The position numbers and the translations under genes are program-made. A stretch of 64,000 nucleotides of DNA from positions 558,001-622,000 of the forward strand of contig NZ_VEBF01000001.1 in the NCBI RefSeq assembly GCF_007676705.1, written 5' to 3'. This document shows, one piece after another, positions 28,039 to 37,142 of this stretch (within the stretch, counting starts at the first letter, position 1; each line of letters starts with the position of its first letter). The notes beneath the pieces are model-generated. The model had not been told where the DNA came from, made no database searches, and saw nothing but the letters and a program-made list of their open reading frames with translations. The stretch comes from Paenibacillus xylanexedens. GTDB taxonomy: Bacteria; Bacillota; Bacilli; Paenibacillales; Paenibacillaceae.

Positions 28039-28455
28039 TTAACCATTTAAGTTGATGGCTTGGATTCGCTCTCTATCAAAATCAACAATCATAATGTGAT
28101 CTTGCAGGATATTGTCTCCGCAAGCAATTGTTGCTCCATAATCCGCTACACTGTTAAATGTGATATCTACACGGTACACTTCAATTTTATTAAACCAATC
28201 CTTATGTACCTTTTCATGAAGTTCATTCTCATAATATTCTCGAAATACAGTTTCACAAGTTGAAAACCATTTAACATAGGACTTTATTTCATTAGCAAGC
28301 GAATTTAGTTGCATATCTGTGGACACATAGATTCGGACGTCATTTAGATCATCATCCTGAATAGAATGATTAAATATTTGAACTGCATTTTGCAGGATGT
28401 AGCACCGATAACGCTCATCACTCTCTTCTTCAAGCTCAATGAATGGACCTAACAA
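28039..28455 (-). CDS. Protein of unknown function
   Basis: A 138-residue acidic soluble protein without recognised domain. The C-terminal part (YGATIACGDNILQDHIMIVDFD) has a beta-strand pattern like many bacterial DUF or immunity-type proteins. The start is TTG, 9 bp after GGAG. It is the first gene of the AT-rich accessory region. Confidence 0.65.
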   Translation of the reverse strand: MLGPFIELEEESDERYRCYILQNAVQIFNHSIQDDDLNDVRIYVSTDMQLNSLANEIKSYVKWFSTCETVFREYYENELHEKVHKDWFNKIEVYRVDITFNSVADYGATIACGDNILQDHIMIVDFDRERIQAINLNG

Positions 28456-28480
28456 TAGGATCTGCTCCTCTCAAGGCATC

Positions 28481-29509
28481 TTAGAATAACTCTTGTAACC
28501 AATCAGCGAATTTTTCTTTTTCCTCAAACTGTGGGTAATGTGCCGACTCGTTGAATACAACGAATTCTTTGATCGGTGCATCGAATCCGTCGAAATAATC
28601 ACGTGCTGCATTCGCAGTGGTCATATAATCATACTTACCCATCACAAAATAGGTAGGAATCTCAAGATGATTTACAATTTCGGGTAAATTTTGATCCAAT
28701 GCTTCTCTCAGTAAAATTTCTTGTAAACTCAGCACCCCTGTATAAAAGCGAATCATATCCAGCCCATTATATTCGGGATTGAAAAGGAATCCTGAAATAT
28801 AATCGCTATTCTCATGGATGAGTCTGGCTGCACCACCGTACTTTTGCACAAGAATTCTAGGCGTAAGTTCCTTTCCTTGCTCAATCGAGCCTCGAACTAG
28901 CTCCAGTTTTTTAACGTCCTCTGCATTACCGGCTTGTTTCGCTTGTTCGTACGTGTACTCCAAACTTTCCAGTTCGCTCTGAAGCGTATTAGCCATCTGT
29001 CCAATGCCGATATAAGCGTGAAACTGAGTGGGTGCTTTAGCCGCAGCTTTCATCCCAATGTATGTACCAAATGAATGACCGATTAATATAACCTTTTCTT
29101 GACCTAACTCCTCAGTTACATAATTCCTTAACGCTAACAAATCATCTACTAATACATCTGTCGTCAGATTCGAGTAATCTTCAGAAAAGTGATAGGACTT
29201 TCCACTCCCACGTTGATCATAATGCACCACCGTGAAGTGTTGTTCAAGCTCCTTTTGATACTTCCTAACGTAAGGAATCTCAGAGCATCCAGGCCCACCA
29301 TGCACAAAAATCAGGATAGGGTTACTCCGATCCACTCCCCTAATCATGACTTCATGTCCTGCACCGTTAATTTCGACCTGCTCTAACATGCTGATGCTGT
29401 TCTCACCTTTAATTTTGGGTGTCCATGTGGGAAATATCAGAGCTACTATAACCATTAAAATCATACTGAATATGCTGTACTTGAGTATCTTCCGTATTTT
29501 TTTGCGCAT
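28481..29509 (-). CDS. Membrane-anchored alpha/beta hydrolase (proline iminopeptidase type)
   Basis: A 342-residue protein. One N-terminal helix (residues 10-28) anchors an alpha/beta-hydrolase domain. The oxyanion segment is VHGGPGCSE, the nucleophile elbow GHSFGTYIG, and the catalytic His is in NESAHYPQFEE near the end. It is similar to proline iminopeptidase-like S33 enzymes. AAGGAG precedes the ATG. Confidence 0.85.
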   Translation of the reverse strand: MRKKIRKILKYSIFSMILMVIVALIFPTWTPKIKGENSISMLEQVEINGAGHEVMIRGVDRSNPILIFVHGGPGCSEIPYVRKYQKELEQHFTVVHYDQRGSGKSYHFSEDYSNLTTDVLVDDLLALRNYVTEELGQEKVILIGHSFGTYIGMKAAAKAPTQFHAYIGIGQMANTLQSELESLEYTYEQAKQAGNAEDVKKLELVRGSIEQGKELTPRILVQKYGGAARLIHENSDYISGFLFNPEYNGLDMIRFYTGVLSLQEILLREALDQNLPEIVNHLEIPTYFVMGKYDYMTTANAARDYFDGFDAPIKEFVVFNESAHYPQFEEKEKFADWLQELF

Positions 29510-29559
29510 GAAATGCTCCTTAAATAATAAGTTTCATTTGTAATTCTACAACAGTTCCT

Positions 29560-30195
29560 TCACCGTAATGGATATAGCAATTCAACTTGTTCTTTCGTCA
29601 GCTCTTCTTGGAAGATGTAATTGTGATCAGCTCCATTGATACAGAGGATTCTTTTGCCTGGATGAGCTTCAACTATATTTTTGACTCTTTGAATCATAAT
29701 CTGATTACGGACCACCCAGCGAAAGTTCTGTGCCTTCGCGTTTACCTGATGCAACCATTCATATTTTTGTCTGGTTACACGATCGAACTCCTTTGAATTA
29801 AAAGGAATCTCGCCAAACCGATACGTCTCCATTTGCTCCGCAAACCAGTGATCATCCCGTTGTTCAAGTTCTTTTCGTTCCTCGCTCGAATAGCCGTTAA
29901 ATGGATCAAAGGCATTCCACACATCTAATTCAAACCAATCGATAGGTACAAATGGGATGTCCTGCTCTTCGCACAAAGGAAATACCAAATCCCAATACTC
30001 ACTGGCGGGTTCTCCCCAGTATCCTCTATCATTTTTATCCTTCAAATACCTCAACCAGCTCTGTGGATGAACTTCACCGCAAATCATATCCGGTTTAAAC
30101 TCATGAATCACATCCTTGTAAAGAGAAAGAGAACAATGATATTGCTCCCTCAGTTCTGGATTATGAATGGTTCCGAGTATACCAACCGTTGTCAT
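29560..30195 (-). CDS. Uncharacterised protein, possibly TraB/ChaN-like
   Basis: A 211-residue soluble protein beginning VGILGTIHNPELREQY, with GEVHPQSW near residue 40 and RILCINGADHNYIF near the end. The GxxH and GxxH...E-like placement recalls TraB/Tiki or ChaN families, but I am not certain. Its ATG overlaps the stop of the GNAT gene by 4 bp, indicating translational coupling. Confidence 0.65.
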   Translation of the reverse strand: MTTVGILGTIHNPELREQYHCSLSLYKDVIHEFKPDMICGEVHPQSWLRYLKDKNDRGYWGEPASEYWDLVFPLCEEQDIPFVPIDWFELDVWNAFDPFNGYSSEERKELEQRDDHWFAEQMETYRFGEIPFNSKEFDRVTRQKYEWLHQVNAKAQNFRWVVRNQIMIQRVKNIVEAHPGKRILCINGADHNYIFQEELTKEQVELLYPLR

Positions 30196-30731
30196 GTGCC
30201 CAGCTCCTTTATCATGTGTATATCTTTGGGCTCTTTGTTATAGAGTTCTTGATCAATCTCGCTTGCAATCTGGCTGCCCTGGCTTCTGTAAAAGGATACC
30301 GCCGATCTCGTCTCTGTGGAGGAAATATACAGATACTGAGCTCCACGTTTCTTAGCCTCTTCACTTAACTGGCTCAGAATATGTTTTCCAACCCCTTGTC
30401 TTCTGTAGGTGCGCGAGACATACATCAAGTCAATCTGTAGTTGATTACGTCCTCTGCCTCTGTATTGATGTGCCAGTACTCCGAATCCGATTAATCGATC
30501 GCCAGCAAAAGCACCATATGCCATGCCGCCTTGTTCTAATTCATAGACATATCGATTTTGAATCTCTTCCAAAAGCTTTGCATCCCAGTTTGAGCACTCA
30601 TGATCTTGTTCTAGCTCAACCAATCCGTTCTCTCTCATTTCATATATGAGATCAATATGTTCCGAACGATCTATTTCCTGTAACTGGTTCACATCTCGAA
30701 GTGTCAAAGTTCTATACGTTATCATGGTCAT
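30192..30731 (-). CDS. GNAT-family N-acetyltransferase
   Basis: A 179-residue acetyltransferase. The acetyl-CoA motif is LMYVSRTYRRQGVGKHIL followed by AKKRGAQYLYISSTETRSAV. Substrate unknown. GGAGGT precedes the ATG at 30731. It is coupled to the downstream gene (ATGA overlap) and follows the serine hydrolase gene by about 21 bp. Confidence 0.85.
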   Translation of the reverse strand: MTMITYRTLTLRDVNQLQEIDRSEHIDLIYEMRENGLVELEQDHECSNWDAKLLEEIQNRYVYELEQGGMAYGAFAGDRLIGFGVLAHQYRGRGRNQLQIDLMYVSRTYRRQGVGKHILSQLSEEAKKRGAQYLYISSTETRSAVSFYRSQGSQIASEIDQELYNKEPKDIHMIKELGT

Positions 30732-30752
30732 TGCTGTACCTCCCATAAACAA

Positions 30753-31643
30753 CTATTCTTTCAATATATAATCTTCAAACCATTGAAGTGGTAACAAGCT
30801 ATCATCGGATATAATCGTTGTAATTACCGCAACCAATCCCCGCTCTTGGTTAACAAATATGTATTGCCCTCTTCCTCCGCCCATACCCATAGCATAAAAC
30901 GTTTTATCTTCAGAGCATGATTCCTTCTTACTTTTCATTATCCGCCAGTGGTATCCATATAAGGTTTCGGAAGTAAGAGAAGGACTTACACTTCTAGCAA
31001 TCCATTCAGCAGGAATAATTTGTTTCGAATTCCACTGTCCTTTCTGAACGTATAACACTCCAAACTTCAACATATCTTCGATCTTCATTCGCAAACCAAA
31101 ACCACCCACGGCAATCCCTTGAGTATCCTGATACCAATGGAAATCGTTAATGCCTAGTGGTGCAAATAAGTGCTTTTTAGCAAATTCAGCTGTGTTCATA
31201 TGAGTTGCCTTCTGCAATATAGCGCTAAGTATATGTGAACTCCCGCAACTATATTTCATTTGGATTCCAGGTTCGAATTCAACAGGCTGCTCAAGAACAA
31301 ATTTCGTCCAATTCTTAGATGGAATCATCGCTTCATTCCCCGGATAGTGCAGGCCCGAGGACATCGTTAATAGATGCTTGATCGTAATCCCCTTTTTGGT
31401 GTCATCCAGATCTTTAAAATAATTCACAATTGGAATATCTTCATGCTTAATGTAGCCCTGTTCTATAGCTATTCCAACCAATGCGGAGAGAACACTTTTG
31501 GTGATTGAATTCACTTTGTGTTGTTTATCTTTCGTTTTTCGATTTCGATAATATTCAAATTGAATTGAGTTTTCTTGGTATATAGTACAGCTCTCCGCTT
31601 TATTTCTTTTTATCTCTCTTTCGAGATCATAGAATTCAGTGAT
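30753..31643 (-). CDS. Beta-lactamase-fold serine hydrolase with apparent ATC start
   Basis: A class-C beta-lactamase-like protein of about 296 residues if translation begins at ATC (31643), which lies 7 bp after GGGAGG. The SxxK motif is in NSITKSVLS. The first in-frame ATG/GTG/TTG is a GTG at 31514, which would begin right at this catalytic motif. The 43 codons upstream look coding (EFYDLEREIKRNKAES and ENSIQFEYYRNRKTKD), so they belong to the protein. The second motif appears as YSCGSS. Either a rare start codon or a recent start-codon loss. Confidence 0.7.
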   Translation of the reverse strand: MTEFYDLEREIKRNKAESCTIYQENSIQFEYYRNRKTKDKQHKVNSITKSVLSALVGIAIEQGYIKHEDIPIVNYFKDLDDTKKGITIKHLLTMSSGLHYPGNEAMIPSKNWTKFVLEQPVEFEPGIQMKYSCGSSHILSAILQKATHMNTAEFAKKHLFAPLGINDFHWYQDTQGIAVGGFGLRMKIEDMLKFGVLYVQKGQWNSKQIIPAEWIARSVSPSLTSETLYGYHWRIMKSKKESCSEDKTFYAMGMGGGRGQYIFVNQERGLVAVITTIISDDSLLPLQWFEDYILKE

Positions 31644-31668
31644 AAAGATACCTCCCTTCGTCTGTGAT

Positions 31669-32145
31669 TTAAAGCTCCAATACGGTTATTAACTCATCAT
31701 GACAGATCTCGCCGTTCTCACGGAAACCAAAGCTTTCATATATTTTTTTCGCGCCTACATTTTCGGAACTGTAAGAAATCCAGCAATATTCTGCAGGCCC
31801 GACCGGGTATGAACGAATAAACTTCAAAATTTCCACCATAGCTTGTCGTCCATATCCCCGGTTCTGATATTGATGATCAATCATCAGCCTCAGGATGCAA
31901 TAACTACCATCCGCGATAGAAGGTAGATCGTATCCAGTAATGCCATAGGTAATCATCACAAATCCTACCGGCTGTTCGTCTGCATATATGGCAAAAGGTA
32001 ATGGATGACCTCCATTTTGTGACAGTACATAACATGAAGCCACACTTGATAGATTGGAAGCCACGAATCGGCGCTGATCTTCCGAGACTTCAAGATTAAA
32101 GATTTTCCGCCGATTATCTAACGTAATCTTCCTCAGTGTAATCAT
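31669..32145 (-). CDS. GNAT acetyltransferase, BltD/spermidine-type
   Basis: A 158-residue GNAT protein. The opening MITLRKITLDNRRKIFNLEV and EDQRRFVASN match the diamine/spermidine acetyltransferase group (BltD, SpeG-like). Motif A is LMIDHQYQNRGYGRQAM. Likely polyamine acetylation. Its ATG overlaps the stop of the upstream kinase gene by 4 bp. Confidence 0.85.
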   Translation of the reverse strand: MITLRKITLDNRRKIFNLEVSEDQRRFVASNLSSVASCYVLSQNGGHPLPFAIYADEQPVGFVMITYGITGYDLPSIADGSYCILRLMIDHQYQNRGYGRQAMVEILKFIRSYPVGPAEYCWISYSSENVGAKKIYESFGFRENGEICHDELITVLEL

Positions 32146-32684
32146 TTAGGATTCTCCTTCTGCTTTGTAACAATCTGAATATTTCCATACATATGATGTT
32201 CAATTAACTGTATAACTTGTCTTTTATTTTTAGTGATCATTGCTGTCTTGCTGTTTTCATTGATCACATCTATGGCTGCAACTATATTATATTGATGGTT
32301 CCACTTCACAATCATCTGGCATAAGTTCTTGAATGACTGCTTGTAATTCCACGGTCGCAAACCAACTCTGGACAGTACAAACCTCTTTATAATTCGATAA
32401 TCTCTGATGAAAACATTTGGATTTAATACAAAAATCAAATCCGCTTCTTGTATGGATTTTAAAGTCCAATCTTTGTACTGCACTCCTTCTATGATCCAAG
32501 CATCTGAACTGACAATAGATTGGATGGAGTCATCCCTGACGCTTTCAGGATATCTCAGATTTTCGGCACTTCTGTCCCATATGAGATTGTCTAATTCATA
32601 AAAAGGAATACCATACTTACCAGATAATTCTTTGGCTAATGTTGATTTCCCACTTCCACAAGATCCAATAATTCGAATTCTCAT
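32142..32684 (-). CDS. FlaR-like P-loop kinase (topology modulation protein family)
   Basis: A 180-residue adenylate-kinase-like protein. Walker A is GSCGSGKST at residues 7-15, followed by FYELDNLIWDR and an arginine-rich lid region (RIIKRFVLSRVGLRPW). The physiological substrate is unknown. A second member of the same family is at 50397-50921 in the cassette array. Confidence 0.82.
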   Translation of the reverse strand: MRIRIIGSCGSGKSTLAKELSGKYGIPFYELDNLIWDRSAENLRYPESVRDDSIQSIVSSDAWIIEGVQYKDWTLKSIQEADLIFVLNPNVFIRDYRIIKRFVLSRVGLRPWNYKQSFKNLCQMIVKWNHQYNIVAAIDVINENSKTAMITKNKRQVIQLIEHHMYGNIQIVTKQKENPK

Positions 32685-32717
32685 ACACTCTCCTGGCGCC
32701 CTTGTCGTCTTTGTTCA

Positions 32718-33281
32718 TCAGTCTATTGGCTTATCGTTGGGCTTATAATCTTTCTTCAAAAATGCATAGAGGGCATTATCAACAAATCGATTTTTCCAAT
32801 AATAATTTTCTTTCAATATGCCTTCTTCACTGAAGCCAATTTTCTCAAGCAACGTTCTTGATCCCGCGTTCTCTGGCTCCACAAAGGCTTCAATCCTGTT
32901 TAATTCAAGGTTCTCAAATCCGTATTCAACGATTTTCTGAGTGACCTCGGTCATATAACCCTGCCGCCAAAACTCCGGTGCTAACTCATATCCCAACACA
33001 GCTTTATGATGTTGTTTCATCCAACCATGAAATCCGCATGTTCCAATAACTCTACCGTCCGACTTCAAAGCAATCCCCCAGCGGATAACCTGACCATTTT
33101 CGAATCGTTCATTCCACCTTTGTATGAGATCTTCTGCTTGTTTCGTATTCGTAAAACTTTCTACATCGTAAAACTGTGTAACTTCATCTGAAGAAAAAAT
33201 ATGAAATATGTCTTGGGAATCACTCTGTCTAATCTCTCTTAGCAGCAATCTTTTGGTTTCTAGTTCAGGAAATAAAGTCAT
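32718..33281 (-). CDS. GNAT acetyltransferase (RimJ/RimL type)
   Basis: A 187-residue protein: LETKRLLLREI at the start, ELAPEFWRQGYMTEVTQKIV as acetyl-CoA motif A, and NAGSRTLLEKIGFSEEG near the end, all RimJ-like. ATG at 33281 with GAGGTG upstream. It follows another RimL-type gene by 2 bp, so they form an operon. Confidence 0.87.
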   Translation of the reverse strand: MTLFPELETKRLLLREIRQSDSQDIFHIFSSDEVTQFYDVESFTNTKQAEDLIQRWNERFENGQVIRWGIALKSDGRVIGTCGFHGWMKQHHKAVLGYELAPEFWRQGYMTEVTQKIVEYGFENLELNRIEAFVEPENAGSRTLLEKIGFSEEGILKENYYWKNRFVDNALYAFLKKDYKPNDKPID

Positions 33282-33283
33282 AT

Positions 33284-33781
33284 TCACTTCACCTCTATCG
33301 AGTAAACCGCTACATTTTTCCCTATGATGTCTATATCCTTCTCGTGTTTCATGCCATTCTTTTGCGCGATTTTCATAGAACCCACATTGCCATGTTGAAT
33401 TAAAGATATCAATCGTATCTGTTTCAAGTGATCTATGCCGTATTCTTTCCATGCTTTTGCTTGTTCGTATCCGTAACCCATTCCCCAGTATTGCTCTACA
33501 ACCCAGTAACCAACTTCTAGCTCATCAGCGCCTTCAATCATTTGAGGAATCAGTCCAGAGGTTCCAATTAAGTTGTTATCCTCTTTATTGAATGCGAGGA
33601 ATAGCCCCTTATCATCTTTATTCCAGTTGATGAACTTTTCCAGACTTTGCATGGTTTCTTCCTTCGTCCAGGGTCCACCATGTCTTATAAATTTCATCAT
33701 ATTCGGCTCACGTGTCATCTCGAAAAGTAAATCGAAATCATTTTTGGTATATTTCCGAAACATAAGTCTTTCTGTCTCCAT
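33284..33781 (-). CDS. GNAT acetyltransferase (RimJ/RimL type)
   Basis: A 165-residue GNAT: METERLMFRKYTKNDFD at the start and VGYWVVEQYWGMGYGYEQAK as motif A. AAAGGAGC precedes the ATG at 33781. First gene of a two-acetyltransferase unit with 32718. Confidence 0.85.
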   Translation of the reverse strand: METERLMFRKYTKNDFDLLFEMTREPNMMKFIRHGGPWTKEETMQSLEKFINWNKDDKGLFLAFNKEDNNLIGTSGLIPQMIEGADELEVGYWVVEQYWGMGYGYEQAKAWKEYGIDHLKQIRLISLIQHGNVGSMKIAQKNGMKHEKDIDIIGKNVAVYSIEVK

Positions 33782-33835
33782 AATTCTATCAGCTCCTTTT
33801 GTATTCACTTCACTTCAAAATTGTTTTTTCTCGAT

Positions 33836-33979
33836 CTACTGTAGATGTGAAAAACTCTTGTCTAATCTCGCTACGATTCCCGATGTGATTTTCATATTAG
33901 GAGCGTAGGTTAACCATGAGTTCTCACTGAAGCTCCTAGAAAAAATACTCTCTGCCTCATAAAATGTAATCGTATTCAT
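33836..33979 (-). CDS. Possible small protein or gene fragment
   Basis: An open frame of 47 codons from ATG (33979) to TAG; the middle reads SRSFSENSWLTYAPNMKI. The codon pattern looks coding, but there is no ribosome site, so it may be the tail of a decayed gene. The interval 33782-34065 holds nothing else. Confidence 0.3.
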   Translation of the reverse strand: MNTITFYEAESIFSRSFSENSWLTYAPNMKITSGIVARLDKSFSHLQ

Positions 33980-34065
33980 TAATTTTCAAATATTTTAGAA
34001 GATTTTCATTCACTCACATCCTGGTTGTGGAGCTAGTGAGCAGTATAAAACTCCTATCATATGTA

Positions 34066-34437
34066 TTAAAATTGCCGTGCACTGATCGTTATATCAACTT
34101 TATGTCCTGTACTGCTGAAAACATAAACTTTGAAGTCTGTTGTTCTCCCTACAGCCAAATTCACTTTTTTTTGAGTTCCTTTATCAATCGGAACTTCAAG
34201 CGGTGTATTATTGCCCACGGTAATTTTCATATAAAGATTGCTCTTACTGGTATTTTCAATCCACAGATGCGCATCTTCACCGTTATTAGGGTCCATTGTA
34301 AAGGTCTTTTCATAAGAAGCATAACTACTATGATTGGTAGAGTGGATGAGTTGAACGGACGAGGGTGCATTAACTGAATTTGTGGGGAACAATAATGATA
34401 ATGCTAGGCCAATTCCTAAGAACATATGTAATGACAA
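34066..34437 (-). CDS. Small secreted protein
   Basis: A 123-residue protein with a signal peptide in the first 23 residues (MFLGIGLALSLLFPTNSVNA) and a beta-sandwich-like mature part. Function unknown. The start is TTG at 34437, since GGAG lies 9 bp upstream; the ATG 12 bp inside would be too far from it. Confidence 0.7.
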   Translation of the reverse strand: MSLHMFLGIGLALSLLFPTNSVNAPSSVQLIHSTNHSSYASYEKTFTMDPNNGEDAHLWIENTSKSNLYMKITVGNNTPLEVPIDKGTQKKVNLAVGRTTDFKVYVFSSTGHKVDITISARQF

Positions 34438-34508
34438 TGTAATCCGCTCCTCTATATAGTTACTATAAAACTAAGCATTCCAATTACTTACATAATTGTA
34501 CTACGAAC

Positions 34509-34549
34509 GCATGGGAGGGTCTATCTAACCTTAGCAGTTAATCCCATGC
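34509..34549. repeat. Inverted repeat GCATGGGA/TCCCATGC
   Basis: Perfect 8-bp arms separated by 25 bp, in the gap after the DUF2691 gene. The inside holds ATCTAAC and GTTAATC, which resemble integron core boxes, but the spacing is too short for a normal attC. No T-run. Confidence 0.4.
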
Positions 34550-34556
34550 ACCTTTA

Positions 34557-35024
34557 TCACCAGACAGACAATTTAGTCCTAGTATCATTCTCATCCGTTA
34601 AATATTCCAGAGATTCAAATCCCTTTCTATTTATATGATTATATAATCCTTCGACTTTTTCTAGATCTTTACAATAAACCGTGACGTAGATACTATCGAT
34701 CACAAGAAGAACCATCTGACACTCACTCACCACATAATCTTCATATGTGATTACATCTGTTATTTTTGCACCTTTTGGAAATGCTTTTAAATTCGCGAAT
34801 ATTAAATAATACTCGTTGTTATCAATAATCTTTTGTAATTCTTCTCCACTCATACCAATAATCATATCCGGAAAAAGATCATCCCCTAACGTATCACCCT
34901 CAATGAAATAGGATTCTTCTCCACAAATAAACCAATCGAAATGAACTATATCCATTGGTTTTAAAATCTCCGCAAGAAACCGACCATAGGTATTTGGTAT
35001 TTCAAAACGCATGCCTCTGTTCAT
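34557..35024 (-). CDS. DUF2691 family protein
   Basis: A 155-residue soluble protein. RFEIPNTYGRFLAEILKP at the start, YYLIFANLKAFPKGA in the middle, and the end YLTDENDTRTKLSVW are hallmarks of DUF2691, a Bacillaceae family of unknown function. The ATG at 35024 has GGGTGAG upstream. Confidence 0.82.
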   Translation of the reverse strand: MNRGMRFEIPNTYGRFLAEILKPMDIVHFDWFICGEESYFIEGDTLGDDLFPDMIIGMSGEELQKIIDNNEYYLIFANLKAFPKGAKITDVITYEDYVVSECQMVLLVIDSIYVTVYCKDLEKVEGLYNHINRKGFESLEYLTDENDTRTKLSVW

Positions 35025-35195
35025 CTGCTCACCCTTTTTACGCATATATATTAGTACATTAATCATTTTGATTTTTGGATCGCAAACGTAACCGAAATTA
35101 ATAAAGAATACAACTGACAAAGCTATTGAGATTGACATTCCAATTTTCTGTTTTCCTTTATAATTGATCTTTTAAATCATGGATGCCTCTTAAGA

Positions 35196-35738
35196 CTATG
35201 ACTGCTCATATTCAGTTTTTAAGATACTCATGCATACACTATCCCAGTATTTCCCCTTTTTATATATCTTCTTTCTGTATCTTCCTTCTTCTTTAAAGCC
35301 ACATTTTAAATAACATTTGTAAGCAATCTCATTATACTCGTACACTTCAAGTTCTAATCTGTTTAAATTCAGCTCTTCGAAGACAAACTTCTGTAGTACA
35401 CGGATTGCTTCACTCCCATAACCTTCACCTAAAAATTCTTTTCTCCCTATTACAATAGCTAAACATGCAAAGCGGTTTTTATAATCAATTTTGTACAGAT
35501 CGATCTGACCTATATAATCTAGCGAATCCTTTAACCCGATAATAAAACTTTTATTTGAAGACTTGCCTTCAACCATTGTCCTGAAAAAGACTTCTGTCTC
35601 ATAACTCGAATGAGGATACAAAAAATTATCTGATAATGTCCCTGTGATTTCCGGGTCGTTCACCCATTGTTTGATGTAATCCAAATCAGAATCCTGGTAT
35701 TCTCTTAACACAATTCTTTCTCCATGAATACGAGACAT
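35196..35738 (-). CDS. GNAT acetyltransferase (RimL/SpeG type)
   Basis: A 180-residue GNAT: GERIVLREYQDSDLDYIKQW at the start, LAIVIGRKEFLGEGYGSEAI as motif A, and YNEIAYKCYLKCGFKEEGR at the end. GGGGG precedes the ATG. Substrate unknown. Confidence 0.86.
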   Translation of the reverse strand: MSRIHGERIVLREYQDSDLDYIKQWVNDPEITGTLSDNFLYPHSSYETEVFFRTMVEGKSSNKSFIIGLKDSLDYIGQIDLYKIDYKNRFACLAIVIGRKEFLGEGYGSEAIRVLQKFVFEELNLNRLELEVYEYNEIAYKCYLKCGFKEEGRYRKKIYKKGKYWDSVCMSILKTEYEQS

Positions 35739-35819
35739 CGATAATCCCCCTAACGAATCTTTTTTTCTTTTGCAACATTCTTAATAAAATCTAATGCTTG
35801 TTTCTACCTTTTATTGGTT

Positions 35820-35872
35820 ATTCAACGCTCGTGCATTTTTACATTCGAAGCATAATAACAGTGCAGTTATTT
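35820..35872. repeat. Short degenerate attC-like site
   Basis: Read on the minus strand, AAATAAC (overlapping the TAA stop of the kinase gene at 35867) opens the element and GTTGAAT, a perfect GTTRRRY box, closes it 53 bp away. CGCTCGTGCATT resembles the left end of the element at 53497. It looks like a shrunken relative of the array further right. Confidence 0.45.
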
Positions 35873-36397
35873 CAATCGATATTTCTCATTATTCATAATT
35901 TCACTTATTATTTCAGGTAGTTGTTCTTCTGTAAAATGATTAGTATACAGCTTGTTATCTACTCTCAGATCCGGATGATTTTCAAACTCATCCAGCAGAA
36001 TTATACTTCTTTCTTTCATTTGATATTCTTCTGCTCTTAGACGGTCTCTACGAATAATGGTTTGACGATCAACCATTAATACAACAAAGATTATGCGAAC
36101 ATTATAGTCTGCCAATTCTGTCATTAATCCATTAGCGTCTTCCGGAAAAACCACATAGTCCAAAACTACATCGTATTCATAATCCAATAGGTTTTTCACT
36201 AAACTGGCTATGTTTTTCCAAGTTAAGTCGTTTGTATCCTTATCAAGCCAGGGTTTGCCTCGCCCTTTAACCGGAAAGTGACTAACCGCATCTCCAGAGA
36301 TGTATGCACTTTTATCTAATGTCTGAACTAGCAGCTTTGAAGTTGTAGATTTCCCTACTCCAGGGGGTCCAGATATAATATATAGGTTTTTACTCAT
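35867..36397 (-). CDS. P-loop kinase-like protein
   Basis: A 176-residue protein with Walker A GPPGVGKST (residues 10-18) and the pattern ISGDAVSHFP, as in small nucleotide or sugar kinases. A lid-like segment RRDRLRAEEYQMKERS follows. Substrate unknown. It starts 12 bp after the stop of the Pat-like acetyltransferase gene, so they form an operon. Confidence 0.78.
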   Translation of the reverse strand: MSKNLYIISGPPGVGKSTTSKLLVQTLDKSAYISGDAVSHFPVKGRGKPWLDKDTNDLTWKNIASLVKNLLDYEYDVVLDYVVFPEDANGLMTELADYNVRIIFVVLMVDRQTIIRRDRLRAEEYQMKERSIILLDEFENHPDLRVDNKLYTNHFTEEQLPEIISEIMNNEKYRLK

Positions 36398-36409
36398 TCT
36401 GTATTCTCC

Positions 36410-36904
36410 TTACAATATCTTTTGGAAACTTCCAATATCCAGTTTTCTATCAAATTTATATCCGATCTCTTTGAATAGAGCACATTGTTCATAACCATTT
36501 CTCTCGAATAATGATTTACTTCTCGTATTCTCCATACAAATCGTCGCAATTAACGTATGGAATCCTTGTTCTTTTGCAACCTTCTCAATAAAACTTAATG
36601 CTTGTTTTCCCAAGCCTTTTCCCAAAATGTCGGGCTTTAGATATATAGTGACTTCTCCGCAAATGTCATATGCCTGTTTACTCTTATATTGGGTGATCAG
36701 TACATAGCCCATCATTTGATTGTTTTCAAGGATTACGTAAGTTTTATACCGTGTACTCTTGTTCATCACAGAGGATTTAATCTGATCAAGATCTAATTCC
36801 TCCGTATGAAACGAAATCGTTGTATTCAATACATAGTAGTTATAAATCGCTCTAATTTCAGGGAGGTGCTGCTCGGTTACTTCTTCAAAAGTCACTATCG
36901 TCAA
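36410..36904 (-). CDS. Phosphinothricin-acetyltransferase-like GNAT protein
   Basis: A 164-residue GNAT. HLPEIRAIYNYYVLNTTISF at the start and GEVTIYLKPDILGKGLGKQA match the Pat/YwnH family, which acetylates amino-acid analogues. The start is TTG at 36904, with GAGG 7 bp upstream; a GTG 12 bp inside is the alternative. Confidence 0.85.
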   Translation of the reverse strand: MTIVTFEEVTEQHLPEIRAIYNYYVLNTTISFHTEELDLDQIKSSVMNKSTRYKTYVILENNQMMGYVLITQYKSKQAYDICGEVTIYLKPDILGKGLGKQALSFIEKVAKEQGFHTLIATICMENTRSKSLFERNGYEQCALFKEIGYKFDRKLDIGSFQKIL

Positions 36905-36969
36905 TTACCATCCATCCTCTTCTGTTCATATTCTTCAACGATACCAGCGTCTATCTAAGAAATCCGAAC

Positions 36970-37113
36970 TCACCGCATTTTCTCTAAATCAGGAGATAGC
37001 GAAAATCCCCCTCCTTCATTAGGCTCAAAATCATATGTATGAATTACCGCGTCCCCATTGATCAACGCGACTTCCCACTCTTTTCTTAAGAGTACATGTA
37101 CAATCATCATCAT
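36970..37113 (-). CDS. Small protein, 47 residues
   Basis: AGGAGGG lies just upstream of ATGATGATG. The frame gives an amphipathic start (MMMIVHVLLRKEWEVALING) and an acidic second half. The strong ribosome site and codon pattern support a real gene; no family recognised. Confidence 0.5.
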   Translation of the reverse strand: MMMIVHVLLRKEWEVALINGDAVIHTYDFEPNEGGGFSLSPDLEKMR

Positions 37114-37142
37114 AAAACCCTCCTATTAAAAACAAATGGTAG

